64,000 bases of DNA from Streptosporangium brasiliense (GCF_030811595.1 NZ_JAUSRB010000002.1:8245394-8309393), one strand, 5' to 3'. Counted from the first letter of the stretch, positions 6,960-16,289 are shown. Numbers and translations: made by a program. The notes: generated from the letters alone by a model not told the origin.

Positions 6960-9043
6960 CCACCACGACCCCGTCGTACGTCGGCTCGGCACTGGACCGG
7001 GTGGAGGGCCTCGACAAGGTCACCGGCCGTGCCCGGTACGCCGCCGAGCACTCCCCGCGGGACCTGGCCTACGCGGTGCCGGTGCAGGCCACCGTCGCCC
7101 GCGGCGAGATCCGGTCCGTGGACGTCGACGCCGTCCTCAAATACCCGGGCGTGATCGCCGCCATCTGGTACGGCAACGCCCCCAGGCTGGCCCCCGCCGA
7201 CGACGCCGAGCTGGCCGTGCTCCAGTCGCGGCGGGTCGCCTACCGCGGACAGTACGTCGCCGTCGTGGTGGCCGAGACGCTCCAGGGGGCCAGGGAGGCG
7301 GCCGGGCTGGTGCGGGTGGAGTACGCCGTCGAGCCGCACGACGTCGAGCTGCGCGCCGACCACCCGGGGCTGTACCGGCCGGACCACGTCAACCCGGCCT
7401 TCCCCACCGACACCGAGCAGGGTGATCCGGACGCGGCCCTCGCCGCCGCCCCGATCGTGCTGGAGGCGACCTACAGCACCCCGGCCGAGCACAACAACCC
7501 GATGGAACCGCACGCGACGGTCGCCGTCTGGGACGGCGACGGGCTGACGCTCCACGACTCCACCCAGGGGGCGCCGGCGGTCCGCGACACCGTCGCGTCG
7601 CTGTTCGGCATGCCGCCGGCGAACGTCCGGGTGATCTCCCCGCACGTGGGCGGCGGCTTCGGGTCCAAGGGCGCCCCGCACCCGCACGTGATCCTCGCCG
7701 CGCTCGCCGCCAAGCAGACCGGCCGCCCGGTCAAGCTCACCGTGACCCGGCAGCAGATGTTCGCGGTGACCGGCTACCGCACGCCCACGATCCAGCGGGT
7801 ACGGCTCGGCGCGGACACCGACGGGCGGCTGACCGCGATCGTGCACGAGGCGTTCGAGCAGAGCTCCACGATCCGGGAGTTCGCCGAGCAGACCACCGTG
7901 CCCACGCGGATGATGTACGCCGCGCCCGGCCGGCGCACCAGCCACCGGCTGGTCCGGCTCGACGTCCCCACCCCGGCCTGGATGCGTGCGCCCGGCGAGA
8001 CCCCGGGCATGTTCGCGCTGGAGTCGGCGATGGACGAGCTGGCGATCGCCTGCGGGCTCGACCCGGTCGAGCTGCGGATCCGCAACGAGCCGGAGATCGA
8101 CCCGGAGAGCGGGCTGCCCTTCAGCTCCCGGAACCTGGTGGCCTGCCTGCGCGAGGGGGCGCGGCGGTTCGGGTGGGCCGGGCGCGATCCCGCGCCGCGG
8201 ATCCGGCGCCGGGGCCGGCTGCTGGTCGGGACCGGGGTCGCGGCCTCCACCTACCCGGTCTACCGGAGCCCCTCCCGGGCGAGCGCCCGCGCCGAGCCGG
8301 ACGGCCGCTTCACCGTGCGGATCGCCGCCACCGACATCGGCACCGGCGCCCGGACGGTGCTCACCCAGATCGCCGCCGACGCGCTGCGCACCTCGGCGGA
8401 CCGGGTCCGGGTGGAGATCGGCGACAGCGCGCTGCCCACCGCCTCCCTGGCCGGCGGGTCGATGGGGACCGCCTCGTGGGGCACGGCCGTGGTGCGGGCC
8501 TGCGAGGCGCTGCGGGAGGAGCTCGACCGGCGGGGCGGGGACCCGGCCGGCGGCGTCGAGGCGGACGCCGACACCACCGAGGAGATCAACGGACAGCGGC
8601 GGCTCGCGCGGCACGCCTTCGGCGCCCAGTTCGCCGAGGTGGGGGTGGACGCCGACACTGGGGAGACGCGGGTGCTCCGGCTGCTCGGGGTGTTCGCCGC
8701 CGGGCGGATCGTCAACCCGAAGACCGCGCGCTCGCAGTTCGTCGGCGGCATGACGATGGGGCTGTCGATGGCCCTGCTTGAGGAGAGCGTCATGGACCGC
8801 GAGTTCGGCGACTACCTCAACCACGACTTCGCCCAGTATCACATCGCGGCCTGCGCGGACGTGCGCGACGTCGAGGCGTTCTGGATCGAGGAGGACGATC
8901 CGCACCTCAACCCGATGGGTTCCAAGGGCATCGGCGAGATCGGCATCGTCGGCACCGCCGCGGCGGTCGCCAACGCGGTCCACCACGCCACCGGCGTCCG
9001 GATCCGCGACCTGCCGATCCGCCTCGACAAGCTGGTCGGGTAG
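6956..9043 (+). CDS. Molybdenum hydroxylase Mo-cofactor subunit (PaoC/YagR type aldehyde/xanthine oxidoreductase)
   Basis: The 695-residue catalytic subunit binds the molybdopterin cofactor. Recognisable parts are the N-terminal a/b hammerhead (RVEGLDKVTGRARYAAEH), the Mo-binding loop VGGGFGSKG, the arginine-containing segment MRAPGETPGMFALESAMDELA and the C-terminal GSKGIGEIGIVGTAAA with the catalytic glutamate. Family enzymes oxidise aldehydes or N-heterocycles with water as oxygen donor; the substrate here is unknown. Its length is normal for the YagR branch. No cofactor-maturation gene (PaoD/XdhC type) follows in this window. Confidence 0.92.
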   Translation: MTTTTPSYVGSALDRVEGLDKVTGRARYAAEHSPRDLAYAVPVQATVARGEIRSVDVDAVLKYPGVIAAIWYGNAPRLAPADDAELAVLQSRRVAYRGQYVAVVVAETLQGAREAAGLVRVEYAVEPHDVELRADHPGLYRPDHVNPAFPTDTEQGDPDAALAAAPIVLEATYSTPAEHNNPMEPHATVAVWDGDGLTLHDSTQGAPAVRDTVASLFGMPPANVRVISPHVGGGFGSKGAPHPHVILAALAAKQTGRPVKLTVTRQQMFAVTGYRTPTIQRVRLGADTDGRLTAIVHEAFEQSSTIREFAEQTTVPTRMMYAAPGRRTSHRLVRLDVPTPAWMRAPGETPGMFALESAMDELAIACGLDPVELRIRNEPEIDPESGLPFSSRNLVACLREGARRFGWAGRDPAPRIRRRGRLLVGTGVAASTYPVYRSPSRASARAEPDGRFTVRIAATDIGTGARTVLTQIAADALRTSADRVRVEIGDSALPTASLAGGSMGTASWGTAVVRACEALREELDRRGGDPAGGVEADADTTEEINGQRRLARHAFGAQFAEVGVDADTGETRVLRLLGVFAAGRIVNPKTARSQFVGGMTMGLSMALLEESVMDREFGDYLNHDFAQYHIAACADVRDVEAFWIEEDDPHLNPMGSKGIGEIGIVGTAAAVANAVHHATGVRIRDLPIRLDKLVG

Positions 9044-9220
9044 GGCCGCGCGGGGACTCATCTCCGCGCGCCCGGGGACTCCTCTCCGCTCTCCGCGCCG
9101 CCCGGGGGTTCCTCTCCTCGCCGCCCTGGACCCCTCTCCGGGGGCCCGGGGACTCCTCTCCGCGCCGCCACGCGCTCCCTCGTCGGGGCGCGTGGCGGCG
9201 CCCTCGTGACGGGCCGCGGC
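9044..9220. repeat. Convergent intergenic region with imperfect GGGACTCCTCTCC repeats
   Basis: The gap between two convergent genes contains about five degenerate copies of a C/T-rich unit resembling GGGGACTCCTCTCCGCGC. A bidirectional terminator is expected, but no convincing long hairpin was identified. Confidence 0.5.
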
Positions 9221-10444
9221 CTAGGTGGACTTGGCCAGCATGTCGTTCGGGTCCAGCACGTACTTGCGCGCCGCGCCCTTGTCGAATTCCTCGTAGCCCC
9301 GCGGGGCCTGGTCGAGCGAGATCGGCGTGGCGTTGACCGCCTTCGCGATCTGTACCCTGTCGTGCAGGATCGCCATCATCAGCTGGCGGTTGTACCGCAT
9401 GACGGGGCACTGGCCGGTGGTGAAGGCCAGCGACTTGGCCCAGCCGAGACCGAGCCTGATCGACAGGGATCCCACCTTGGCCGCCTCTTCCGCGGCCCCC
9501 GGGTCACCGGTCACGTACAGGCCGGGGATGCCGAGCGCGCCGCCCGCGCGGGTGAGGTCCATGAGCGAGTTGAGCACCGTGGCGGGGTGTTCCGTGGCCG
9601 CCTCGGCACCGTGGCCGCGGGCCTCGAAACCGACGGCGTCGACGGCGCAGTCCACCTCGGGTTCGCCGAGGATCTGCTCGATCTGGTCCTTCGGCTCGCC
9701 CTCGGACACGTCGATGGTCTCGCAGCCGAAGCTGCCGGCCTGGGCCAGACGCTCCTTGTTCAGGTCGCCGACGATGACCACGGCGGCCCCGAGCAGGAAC
9801 GCCGACGTCGCCGCGGCGAGCCCGACCGGACCGGCGCCCGCGATGTAGACGGTCGACCCCGGCTTCACCCCGGCGGTGACGCAGCCGTGGAAACCGGTCG
9901 GGAAGATGTCCGAGAGCATGGCCAGGTCGAGGATCTTCTCCATCGCCCTGTCCTTGTCCGGGAACTTCAGCAGGTTCCAGTCGGCGTAGGGGACGAGCAC
10001 GTAGTTGGCCTGCCCGCCGACCCAGCCGCCCATGTCGACGTAGCCGTACGCCGAACCGGCCCGGTCCGGGTTGACGTTCTCGCAGACTCCGGTCTTGCCC
10101 TCCTTGCAGTTGCGGCAGCGGCCGCAGGCGATGTTGAACGGTACGGAGACGAGATCGCCGACCTTGACGAACTCCACGTCCGGGCCTGTCTCGATGATCT
10201 CGCCGGTGATCTCGTGACCAAGGGTCAGACCTGTCGGCGCGGTGGTGCGGCCGCGGACCATGTGCTGGTCGCTGCCGCAGATGTTCGTCGCGACGGTCTT
10301 GAGGATCGCCCCGTGCGGGACCTTGCGTCCCACGTTGGCCGGGTTGACCCCCGGGCCGTCCTTGAGCTCGAATTCGGGGTAGGCGATCTCCTGGACCTCG
10401 ACCTTGCCGGGTCCCTGGTAGGTGACGCCTCTGTTGTCCGGCAT
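9221..10444 (-). CDS. Zinc-dependent formaldehyde dehydrogenase, glutathione-independent type
   Basis: The 407-residue medium-chain dehydrogenase has the catalytic-zinc region NICGSDQHM and GHEITG, the structural-zinc lobe CGRCRNCKEGKTGVC, the Rossmann loop GAGPVGLAAA, and the long insertion typical of Pseudomonas-type formaldehyde dismutase/dehydrogenase (YGYVDMGGWVGGQANYVLVPYADWNLLKFPD). Family members hold NAD tightly and oxidise or dismutate formaldehyde and other small aldehydes. The start ATG 10444 has AAGGAGG about 10 nt upstream. It stands alone, convergent with the molybdenum hydroxylase operon. The Sec-containing formate dehydrogenase in this window could oxidise the formate it makes, but the genes are not linked. 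Confidence 0.9.
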   Translation of the reverse strand: MPDNRGVTYQGPGKVEVQEIAYPEFELKDGPGVNPANVGRKVPHGAILKTVATNICGSDQHMVRGRTTAPTGLTLGHEITGEIIETGPDVEFVKVGDLVSVPFNIACGRCRNCKEGKTGVCENVNPDRAGSAYGYVDMGGWVGGQANYVLVPYADWNLLKFPDKDRAMEKILDLAMLSDIFPTGFHGCVTAGVKPGSTVYIAGAGPVGLAAATSAFLLGAAVVIVGDLNKERLAQAGSFGCETIDVSEGEPKDQIEQILGEPEVDCAVDAVGFEARGHGAEAATEHPATVLNSLMDLTRAGGALGIPGLYVTGDPGAAEEAAKVGSLSIRLGLGWAKSLAFTTGQCPVMRYNRQLMMAILHDRVQIAKAVNATPISLDQAPRGYEEFDKGAARKYVLDPNDMLAKST

Positions 10445-10953
10445 GACGTTCCCCCTCCTTCGCCGGAAGCGCCGGCCGGACGGCCGTCCGCCGCTGTCAC
10501 GGGGCCGTACGGGCCGCCTGCCCGCGTCCGGTACCCCCGGACACGTGACCGGCGGCTGCGACGGGCGCCGCGGACGGGGACGGGACGGAGCCGAGTCCGG
10601 CGTGGTCCGGCGTGCCGTTTCCCGTGAGGGGGGCGGCGGCCGGGCCCGGGCGGGGGAGGTCATGGCCTCCATGGCCTCCATGGCCTCCATGGCCTCCGAG
10701 CGGCCTTCCCGGCGGGTAGCCGGCCATCGCAACCCCCGACGACGGTGGTTCTTTCCCCAGGTCAAAGTACATACCCGACGACTACTCCAGTAACCGGGCA
10801 ATCTCCTCACGGAGCCGGACACCGGCCTCCCGGCTGACCGGGCGGGCGGCCCCGTCGGGCTCCGTCGGGCTCCGTCGGGGCCGGGATTCCTCGGGCGTAC
10901 GGCGCGCACCGGCGGCGTTCAGCACCCGCCCGGCACATTCCGCGCACCGGCAC
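10445..10953. other. 509-bp intergenic region with a 9-bp microsatellite
   Basis: No gene is supported here: the open frames have no homology-like pattern and no ribosome binding site. The segment holds the promoter side of the formaldehyde dehydrogenase gene and the 3' flank of selB. Its one distinct feature is four perfect copies of ATGGCCTCC at 10662-10697. Confidence 0.6.
10662..10697. repeat. 9-bp tandem repeat x4
   Basis: ATGGCCTCC is repeated four times without error. It is non-coding as far as can be seen and lies about 220 bp upstream of the formaldehyde dehydrogenase start. Copy number may vary between strains. Confidence 0.9.
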
Positions 10954-12810
10954 TCAGCACCTGCCCGGGTGCGGCGCCGGGCACCGGCGGTGGACCTCGT
11001 CCACCCGCTCGGTCAACCCCCGGCGGTCGAGGTGCTCCAGCAGCGGCACCGCGACCCGGCGGCTGGTGTCCAGGGCCTGCCTGGCCTGGCTGACCGTGAA
11101 CGGCTGCGGCAGCCGGGCGAGCAGCTCCGCCGCCCGCGTCTCCGCGCCGGGCGCCAGCAGGATCCCGTCGGCCACTCGGAACAGGGCTCCCGCCCGCACG
11201 GCCGCCGCCAGCTCCCGGGGCCCCAGTCCCAGCTCGGCCAGCCGCCCGGCCTCCGGCGCCCGGAAGGGGCGCGCGGCCAGCTCCGCGCGGAGCCGCTCGA
11301 CCGCGCGGGCCACCGGGGCGGGCAGGCCCGCGGGGCCGCTGACGATCCGCCCGTCGACGACGGCGAGCGGGGGCCGCACGAGCGCCGCGACCAGCCGCCG
11401 GTCGGGCAGGCCGAGCCCGTGGCGGGCCGCCTCGACCGGCATACCCGGCTCCAGCGGATGCCCGGCGGCGTAGCGCCGTACCGCCTCGGCGAGCCGCTCC
11501 CCCAGCGCCGACCAGTGCGCCGGGTCGGCGTGCCAGTCGCCGCACACCGGCCGTCCCGCCGGGACGCACCCCATGGCCAGCAGCTCACCCGCGCGCAGCA
11601 GCGGGTGGCCGACCGGCAGCGCGGCGGCGTCCGGCGGGGCCCCGGCCAGCCGGGCCGCGCGCTCCCGGGCCGCGCCCCTGCGGCGCAGCGCGGGCGGGCG
11701 CACATCGAGCACGCTCGCCCCGGCGAGGACCCGCACCTCGGAGCGGTCCCGGCCGGGGTCGCGCAGCAGCAGCACGTCGCCCAGGTGCAGCGGCAGTGGC
11801 CGGGCCAGGCGGAGCCGTACGATCCGCCCGCCGAGCGGCCGCACCGCGCACACCACCGCCGCCGACCCGATGTGCGCGGTCAGCCGCCGCGGCAGGTCGG
11901 CCCCGTCCCGGCCGGCCGGCCCGCGCTCCCGGGCCGGGGCCTCCCGCCCCCACCGGCCGCCGCCGGCCGCTCCGCCCGCGCCGGCTCCCACGGCCGCTCC
12001 CACCGGGGAGATCCGCACGTCCACCAGGTTGGTGCACGTCCAGCCGCCCGGCGTGACCAGTGCCTCGCCCCGCCCGGGGAGGCCCTGCCCGCGCAGGTTG
12101 ACCGCCACCCGCGCCACGCCGGTCACCGAGGCCAGCGGCTCCTTCAGGCATTCCAGTCCCCGCACCCGCACCGGCCCGCCGGGGAGGGCCAGCTCGTCCC
12201 CGACCGCGATCGTGCCCGCGGGCAGCGTCCCGGTCACGACGGTGCCGCTGCCCCGCACGCTGAAGACCCGGTCGATCCAGAGGCGCACCGGCGCCCGCGG
12301 ATCGGCCGCCGGCAGCGCGGCCACCAGCCGGTCCAGCGCCCGCAGCAGCTCGCCGAGGCCCTGCCCGGTGCGCCCGCTCACCGCCAGCGTCCCGGCCCCG
12401 CCCAGGCCACCGGCGGCCAGGCGGGCCCGGGCCTGATCGGCCGCCGGCCCGGGGTCGGCCAGGTCGCAGCGGGTCACCACGAGCAGGCCGTGCCGTACTC
12501 CGAGGGCCTCCAGGGCGACCAGGTGCTCCTCGGACTGCGGCATCCAGCCCTCGTCGGCCGCCACCACGAACATGACGGCGGGCACCGCCCCCACCCCGGC
12601 CAGCATCGTGCCGAGAAACCGCTCGTGCCCGGGGACGTCGACGAAGGCCAGCCGCTCCCCCGAGGGCAGCGCCGTCCAGGCGTAGCCGAGCTCGATCGTC
12701 AGTCCCCGCCGCCGCTCCTCGGCCAGCCGGTCGGGCTCCATCCCGGTGAGCGCCCGCACCAGCGTGGACTTGCCGTGGTCGACGTGGCCCGCCGTGGCGA
12801 CGACGTGCAT
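10954..12810 (-). CDS. selB: Selenocysteine-specific elongation factor SelB
   Basis: The 618-residue GTPase brings Sec-tRNA to UGA codons that have a downstream SECIS hairpin. GTPase motifs are present in order: AGHVDHGKST, GLTIELG, DVPGH, and TRCDL in place of the usual NKxD. EF-Tu-like domains follow, and the C-terminal third contains winged-helix segments (ARPFRAPEAGRLAELGL; FTVSQARQALDTSRRVAVPLLEHLDRRGLTERV) that bind the SECIS RNA. ATG 12810 overlaps the selA stop by one base (TGATG), so the two are translationally coupled. Its client is the formate dehydrogenase gene at 42650-45841. Confidence 0.95.
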   Translation of the reverse strand: MHVVATAGHVDHGKSTLVRALTGMEPDRLAEERRRGLTIELGYAWTALPSGERLAFVDVPGHERFLGTMLAGVGAVPAVMFVVAADEGWMPQSEEHLVALEALGVRHGLLVVTRCDLADPGPAADQARARLAAGGLGGAGTLAVSGRTGQGLGELLRALDRLVAALPAADPRAPVRLWIDRVFSVRGSGTVVTGTLPAGTIAVGDELALPGGPVRVRGLECLKEPLASVTGVARVAVNLRGQGLPGRGEALVTPGGWTCTNLVDVRISPVGAAVGAGAGGAAGGGRWGREAPARERGPAGRDGADLPRRLTAHIGSAAVVCAVRPLGGRIVRLRLARPLPLHLGDVLLLRDPGRDRSEVRVLAGASVLDVRPPALRRRGAARERAARLAGAPPDAAALPVGHPLLRAGELLAMGCVPAGRPVCGDWHADPAHWSALGERLAEAVRRYAAGHPLEPGMPVEAARHGLGLPDRRLVAALVRPPLAVVDGRIVSGPAGLPAPVARAVERLRAELAARPFRAPEAGRLAELGLGPRELAAAVRAGALFRVADGILLAPGAETRAAELLARLPQPFTVSQARQALDTSRRVAVPLLEHLDRRGLTERVDEVHRRCPAPHPGRC

Positions 12811-14099
12811 CAGCCCCGCGCCCTCAGGACCGCCCGCACCACGTCGCCGTCCCGGTCCGGGGGGAGGGCCCGCAGGTCGAGCAGGAGCCGGCCGCCCTCC
12901 ACCCGGCCGACGACCGGGGGCTCGCCGGTCCGCAGCGGTACGGTGAACCGCTCGGGCAGGCTCACCGCGGCGCTCGGCAGCCGCACCCCCGGTGCTCCCC
13001 CGCCGCCCACGGCGGCCTCGCTCGGCACGGCTCTCGCGTCGACCCCGGCTCCGGCCAGCTCCCCGGCGAGCGCCTCGGCGCGCCGGCCCAGCGCCGCCGG
13101 ATCGGCGTGCAACGCCTCATGGACGGGCGTGGCCGGGCCGCGCAGGGTGGCCTCCAGCGCGGCCAGCGTCAGCTTGTCCACCCGCAGGGCACGGGCGAGC
13201 GGGTGCCGCCTGCACCGCTCGACCAGGTCACGGCGGCCGAGCAGCAGGCCCGCCTGCGGCCCGCCGAGCAGCTTGTCGCCGCTGGCGGTGACCAGGTCGG
13301 CGCCGGCCTTGAGCGCGCCCGCCGCGTCGGGCTCCCCGGGCAGCAGCGGCTCGTGCGCCAGCAGGCCGGAGCCGATGTCGGCCACGACGGGCACGCCGAG
13401 GTCGCGGAGCTCCGCGACCTCGACCGCGCCGGTGAAGCCCTCGATCCGGAAGTTGGACGGGTGCACCTTGAGCACGAACCCGGTCTCCGGTCCCACGGCG
13501 GCCGCGTAGTCGGCGTGAGAGGTGCGGTTGGTGGTGCCCACCTCGTGCAGCCTGGCACCGGTGGAGACCAGCAGGTCGGGGATGCGGAACCCGTCGCCGA
13601 TCTCCACCAGCTCGCCCCGGCTGACCACGATCTCCCGCCCGGCGGCGAGCGCGGTGGCCACCAGCACGAGCGCGGCGGCGTTGTTGTTGACCACGTGCAC
13701 GTCCTCGGCCGCGGGCACGGCCCGGGCGAGCGCCTCCACCGCGCCCCGCCCGCGACGGGCACGGGCGCCGGTGGCCAGGTCGAACTCCACGTCGGCGGAG
13801 CCGGCGGCGGAGACCGCCGCGGAGACCGCCGCGGCCGACAGGGGCGCGCGGCCGAGATTGGTGTGGAGCAGCACGCCGGTCATGTTGAGCACCGGCCGCA
13901 TGCTGGCGGCGTACGGCGGCAGCGCCGCCACGGCCGCGTCCGCGACCTCCTCGGGCGCGATCTCGCCCTGCCGCGCCCGCCGCTGGGCATGGGCCACCGC
14001 GTCCTTGACGACCGCCCGGCCCAGCCTCCCCACCGTCGCGGCCAGCCGCGGGTCGGCGAGCACGAGGTCGGTGCGGGGCACGCGCCTGCGTGAGTCCAT
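12810..14099 (-). CDS. selA: L-seryl-tRNA(Sec) selenium transferase SelA
   Basis: The 429-residue PLP enzyme converts Ser-tRNA(Sec) to Sec-tRNA(Sec) using selenophosphate. The PLP lysine lies in SGDKLLGGPQAG (K276); the N-terminal helical tRNA-binding part and the conserved NMTGVLLHTNLGRAPLS and VNNNAAAL segments are present. The start is ATG 14099, since sequence upstream of it reads into a selC remnant at 14115-14160 and cannot be native protein. The 15-bp gap to that remnant indicates that selA once lay directly next to selC. Confidence 0.95.
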   Translation of the reverse strand: MDSRRRVPRTDLVLADPRLAATVGRLGRAVVKDAVAHAQRRARQGEIAPEEVADAAVAALPPYAASMRPVLNMTGVLLHTNLGRAPLSAAAVSAAVSAAGSADVEFDLATGARARRGRGAVEALARAVPAAEDVHVVNNNAAALVLVATALAAGREIVVSRGELVEIGDGFRIPDLLVSTGARLHEVGTTNRTSHADYAAAVGPETGFVLKVHPSNFRIEGFTGAVEVAELRDLGVPVVADIGSGLLAHEPLLPGEPDAAGALKAGADLVTASGDKLLGGPQAGLLLGRRDLVERCRRHPLARALRVDKLTLAALEATLRGPATPVHEALHADPAALGRRAEALAGELAGAGVDARAVPSEAAVGGGGAPGVRLPSAAVSLPERFTVPLRTGEPPVVGRVEGGRLLLDLRALPPDRDGDVVRAVLRARG

Positions 14100-14114
14100 G
14101 GTTCGAAAATAGAA

Positions 14115-14160
14115 CGGAGGCGGACGGGAATCGAACCCGCCGGGCCGAGGACCTCGACCT
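14115..14160 (-). mobile_element. selC 3'-half remnant A (outer att site)
   Basis: These 46 bp match 39319-39364 of the intact selC with three mismatches, covering the acceptor 3' strand, the T arm and half of the long variable arm. No CCA is encoded and the anticodon part is absent. Lying immediately upstream of selA, this is best read as the original 3' end of selC, displaced when DNA inserted into the gene. Confidence 0.85.
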
Positions 14161-14265
14161 GTCTCCCTCACCCGGGACGCGTCCGGCTCCGGCCGCGAGG
14201 TGCCCGCCCGCTCTCCCGCGAGAAGAACGGGCGGGGCGCCTGTCAGTCGGACGTGAGCGAGCCCG

Positions 14266-14601
14266 TCAGTCGGACGTGAGCGAGCCCGGCCCGCGGTCCT
14301 CGTAGGTGATGTTGTTCGTGTCCACCCAGATGGCGTCCGTGTGCGAGGACGCGCCTCCCCCCTGGTAGTACCTGTCGGGCCCGTATCTCCAGGCGCATCC
14401 GGTACCGCTGCAGAACAGCGCCTTGAGCCGGAACCGGCCCGTGGTGTTGCCGTTGTCGCAGTCGATCCAGGCGGTGTGCAGGTCGGGGGACCACCCTCTG
14501 GTGCAGGTCACAGCTTGAGCCGGAGTCGCGGTGACGGTGAGCGTGAGGGCGGACGACAGAGCGAGGGTCGTCGCGATGGTCAGGGACTTTTTGAATCTCA
14601 T
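14266..14601 (-). CDS. Small secreted protein with two likely disulfides
   Basis: The 111-residue product starts at ATG 14601 (MRFKKSLTIATT) and has a clear signal peptide ending near TPAQA. The mature part has four cysteines (TCTRGW, WIDCDN, LFCSGTGC) and many Gly, Asn and Thr residues. No enzymatic family is recognised. The last codons and stop are duplicated: a 23-bp unit occurs twice in tandem at about 14241-14286, so a second potential terminus lies just beyond the stop. It is the only gene between att remnants A and B. An inverted repeat TGTCCA-N4-TGGACA (14704-14719) lies upstream and may regulate it. Confidence 0.75.
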   Translation of the reverse strand: MRFKKSLTIATTLALSSALTLTVTATPAQAVTCTRGWSPDLHTAWIDCDNGNTTGRFRLKALFCSGTGCAWRYGPDRYYQGGGASSHTDAIWVDTNNITYEDRGPGSLTSD

Positions 14602-14878
14602 GTGGGGGGTTCCCTTCTGCCGTGGATCCGCCGCCGAATGGGCGCTCCAGGTCGAGATCATCCTTATATGACTCCATGGGACCGGCAATGATTCATCCAT
14701 ATTTGTCCACTTATGGACAGAAAGAACTCCCGCTATCCATCAGGACAGAAAGAGGCAATTCACCGTAGGAGGCGGGCCCCTGAGGCATTGTCCGCACGCC
14801 CCCGCCCGGCACACGGAGGATGCGCATCAGGCGGTCGAACCGGCGCGGTCGCCCTCTCCGGCTTTCCCGCGTTTCCCA
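14602..14878. other. Intergenic region upstream of the small secreted protein, with an inverted repeat
   Basis: The segment is relatively A/T-rich at 14650-14760. TGTCCA-CTTA-TGGACA at 14704-14719 is a perfect 6-bp inverted repeat, and GGACAGAAAG occurs directly repeated at 14715 and 14744. These could be regulator sites for the gene at 14266-14601. The last part, up to the att remnant, shares CGCGTTTCCCAG with the flank of remnant C, suggesting related element ends. Confidence 0.5.
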
Positions 14879-14947
14879 GGTGGCGGAGACGGACGGGAAT
14901 CCAACCCGCCAGGCCGAGGACCTCGGCCGCGTCGATTTCGAAGTCCG
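14879..14947 (-). mobile_element. selC remnant B (internal att site)
   Basis: This 69-bp stretch aligns with intact selC from the encoded CCA through the anticodon loop with about eight mismatches, including substitutions in the anticodon stem, and then diverges. It cannot fold as a whole tRNA because the 5' half is missing. Just to its right GTCCGCCAA is repeated at an 11-bp interval (about 14943-14962), which resembles integrase arm-type spacing. Confidence 0.8.
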
Positions 14948-15051
14948 CCAAAGGTCCGCCAAGGGCATCTCCCGTCACCTCTCGACGACTCCCGTAGTTT
15001 CCCGTTGTTGCCGCTACCGCCAGGGGACACGATCGGTAGGACTTCGCCCGA

Positions 15052-15276
15052 TGCGCCGGAGCCGATCCAGAGACGTTCTTTCCGGAGAAGGGCGGCTCGG
15101 TCCGCGACGCGGAGCAGGTCTGCCCCTCGTGTGAGGTACGGACCGACGGTCTGGCCTACGCGCTCGACAACGGCGAGGCGTTCGGCGTATGGGGTGACCG
15201 GTCAGAGCGGGAGCGCCGCCGACTGCGCCCCGGCCTGGCGGCCGGATGTCTACCCCGCTACCTACAAGCGGACTGA
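15052..15276 (+). pseudogene. WhiB-family regulator remnant
   Basis: The frame reads CAGADPETFFPEKGGSVRDA, then EQVCPSCEVRTDGLAYALDN, then GEAFGVWGDRSERERRRLRP, a clear WhiB domain. No start codon is available, since an in-frame stop occurs at 15037-15039. The fourth cluster cysteine, expected where TDGL is read, is replaced by glycine. WhiB proteins bind a 4Fe-4S cluster through four cysteines, so this copy is probably dead. Accessory whiB genes are common on actinobacterial mobile elements, in keeping with its place just inside an att site. Confidence 0.85.
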
Positions 15277-15440
15277 TAGCTCGGATTATCAGCCGGTCTA
15301 GGCGATCTTGACTTCGCGCTCCCCTGAACGCCGTTCGGCCCTACAGGCAATCAGGAGCCCCAACAGAACCCAGCTCACCAGCCAACCCGTCACCCACGCC
15401 GATCGTCCCCTTACCACACGCCATCCTAGGAGTGATCACC

Positions 15441-15848
15441 GTGAGGACTACCCGTCATTTCATCGCCGCCGTGTTCGTCACAGCCCTTGCAGGATGCAGC
15501 ACGGGCGCGGGCAGCTCGGCGCCAGCAGTGACCGTCACCACGACTCGGCCGGCACCCGCGGAGACGACCCGCAAGCCGATCACGCAGGAAGACAAGGAGC
15601 CCACCCCCGTGGTAGAGAAGGCGGTGAAGAAGACGCTGCCGAATGTGGTCGGGATGAACCTGCAGAAGGGGCAAGACACGATGCAGGCCGCCGGGTTCTA
15701 CGTTCTCAACGACAAAGACGCCACCGGCCAGAACCGCTTACAGGTCTTCGACCGTAACTGGGTGGTGACCCGGCAAACCCCCGCTGCGGGCCGCAAGGTG
15801 CCGATCGACACGCTGGTCACCCTCTACGCGAAGAAGATCGGCGAATAG
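15441..15848 (+). CDS. Lipoprotein with a single PASTA-like domain
   Basis: The 135-residue protein starts at GTG 15441, 8 nt after AGGAG (15428-15432), which overlaps the alternative GTG 15432. A signal peptide ends in the lipobox LAGC, followed by a Ser/Thr/Pro-rich linker and a PASTA-like domain (LPNVVGMNLQKGQDTMQAAG ... TPAAGRKVPIDTLVTLYAKK). PASTA domains are known from penicillin-binding proteins and Ser/Thr kinases, where they sense cell-wall fragments. Here it is a stand-alone, membrane-anchored outer-surface protein within the selC island. Its partner is unknown. Confidence 0.8.
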   Translation: MRTTRHFIAAVFVTALAGCSTGAGSSAPAVTVTTTRPAPAETTRKPITQEDKEPTPVVEKAVKKTLPNVVGMNLQKGQDTMQAAGFYVLNDKDATGQNRLQVFDRNWVVTRQTPAAGRKVPIDTLVTLYAKKIGE

Positions 15849-16289
15849 TTCAGCTGACATCCCTCCACACCCCTGCCCTTCGGGTGGGGGCGTTTGCCCT
15901 CCCGGGCCGGCCAGCTTCCGCCAGCCTACTTCTACTGCCGCATGTTCTCCTTGCGGGTCGGCCGCCGGGAGGGGCGGGTGCGCTGCTCGAACCGCAGGTG
16001 CGTGGACTCCAACGGCAACGCGCCGGTCGCCATGATCGATAAAACCACCTGAACGGGGACACCGCGCTCGTCCGAGCTGACGGTAGAACTATATTCTATA
16101 GAAAGGTGTTGTGAACATTGCTCCTATAAGATCGTCCAAGTTCCAACCTGTCCGCCCTATGGATGCTGAACTGCTGGCGGCCATTGTTTCTGTGTACTAC
16201 CGTTTTGGCGTAGGCATTGCGGACAGCTGAAGAACTTTCAGGCGAGGCGATATTCATAGAATGGAAAGTTAGTCAAGTTTGATAAACCT
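15849..16289. other. 441-bp intergenic region with a possible terminator and a gene fragment
   Basis: An imperfect hairpin around 15868-15892 with a TTCG loop may terminate the lipoprotein transcript. A 36-codon frame at 15942-16052 (MFSLRVGRREGRVRCSNRRC and on), open further upstream, has paired cysteines and looks like the end of a zinc-ribbon protein; it is probably a remnant. The stretch 16080-16260 is A/T-rich and contains TTCTATAGAA, with no gene that can be supported. Confidence 0.45.

Noticed and set aside
10422..10793. Small gene on the plus strand in the gap before selB
   Set aside because: Low-complexity reading across a promoter and the ATGGCCTCC repeat, with no ribosome binding site or recognisable domain.
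14885..14945. Additional tRNA-Sec genes at 14115, 14879 and 26804
   Set aside because: Each lacks the 5' half (acceptor 5' strand and D arm), so none can fold as a tRNA; they are read as att remnants.
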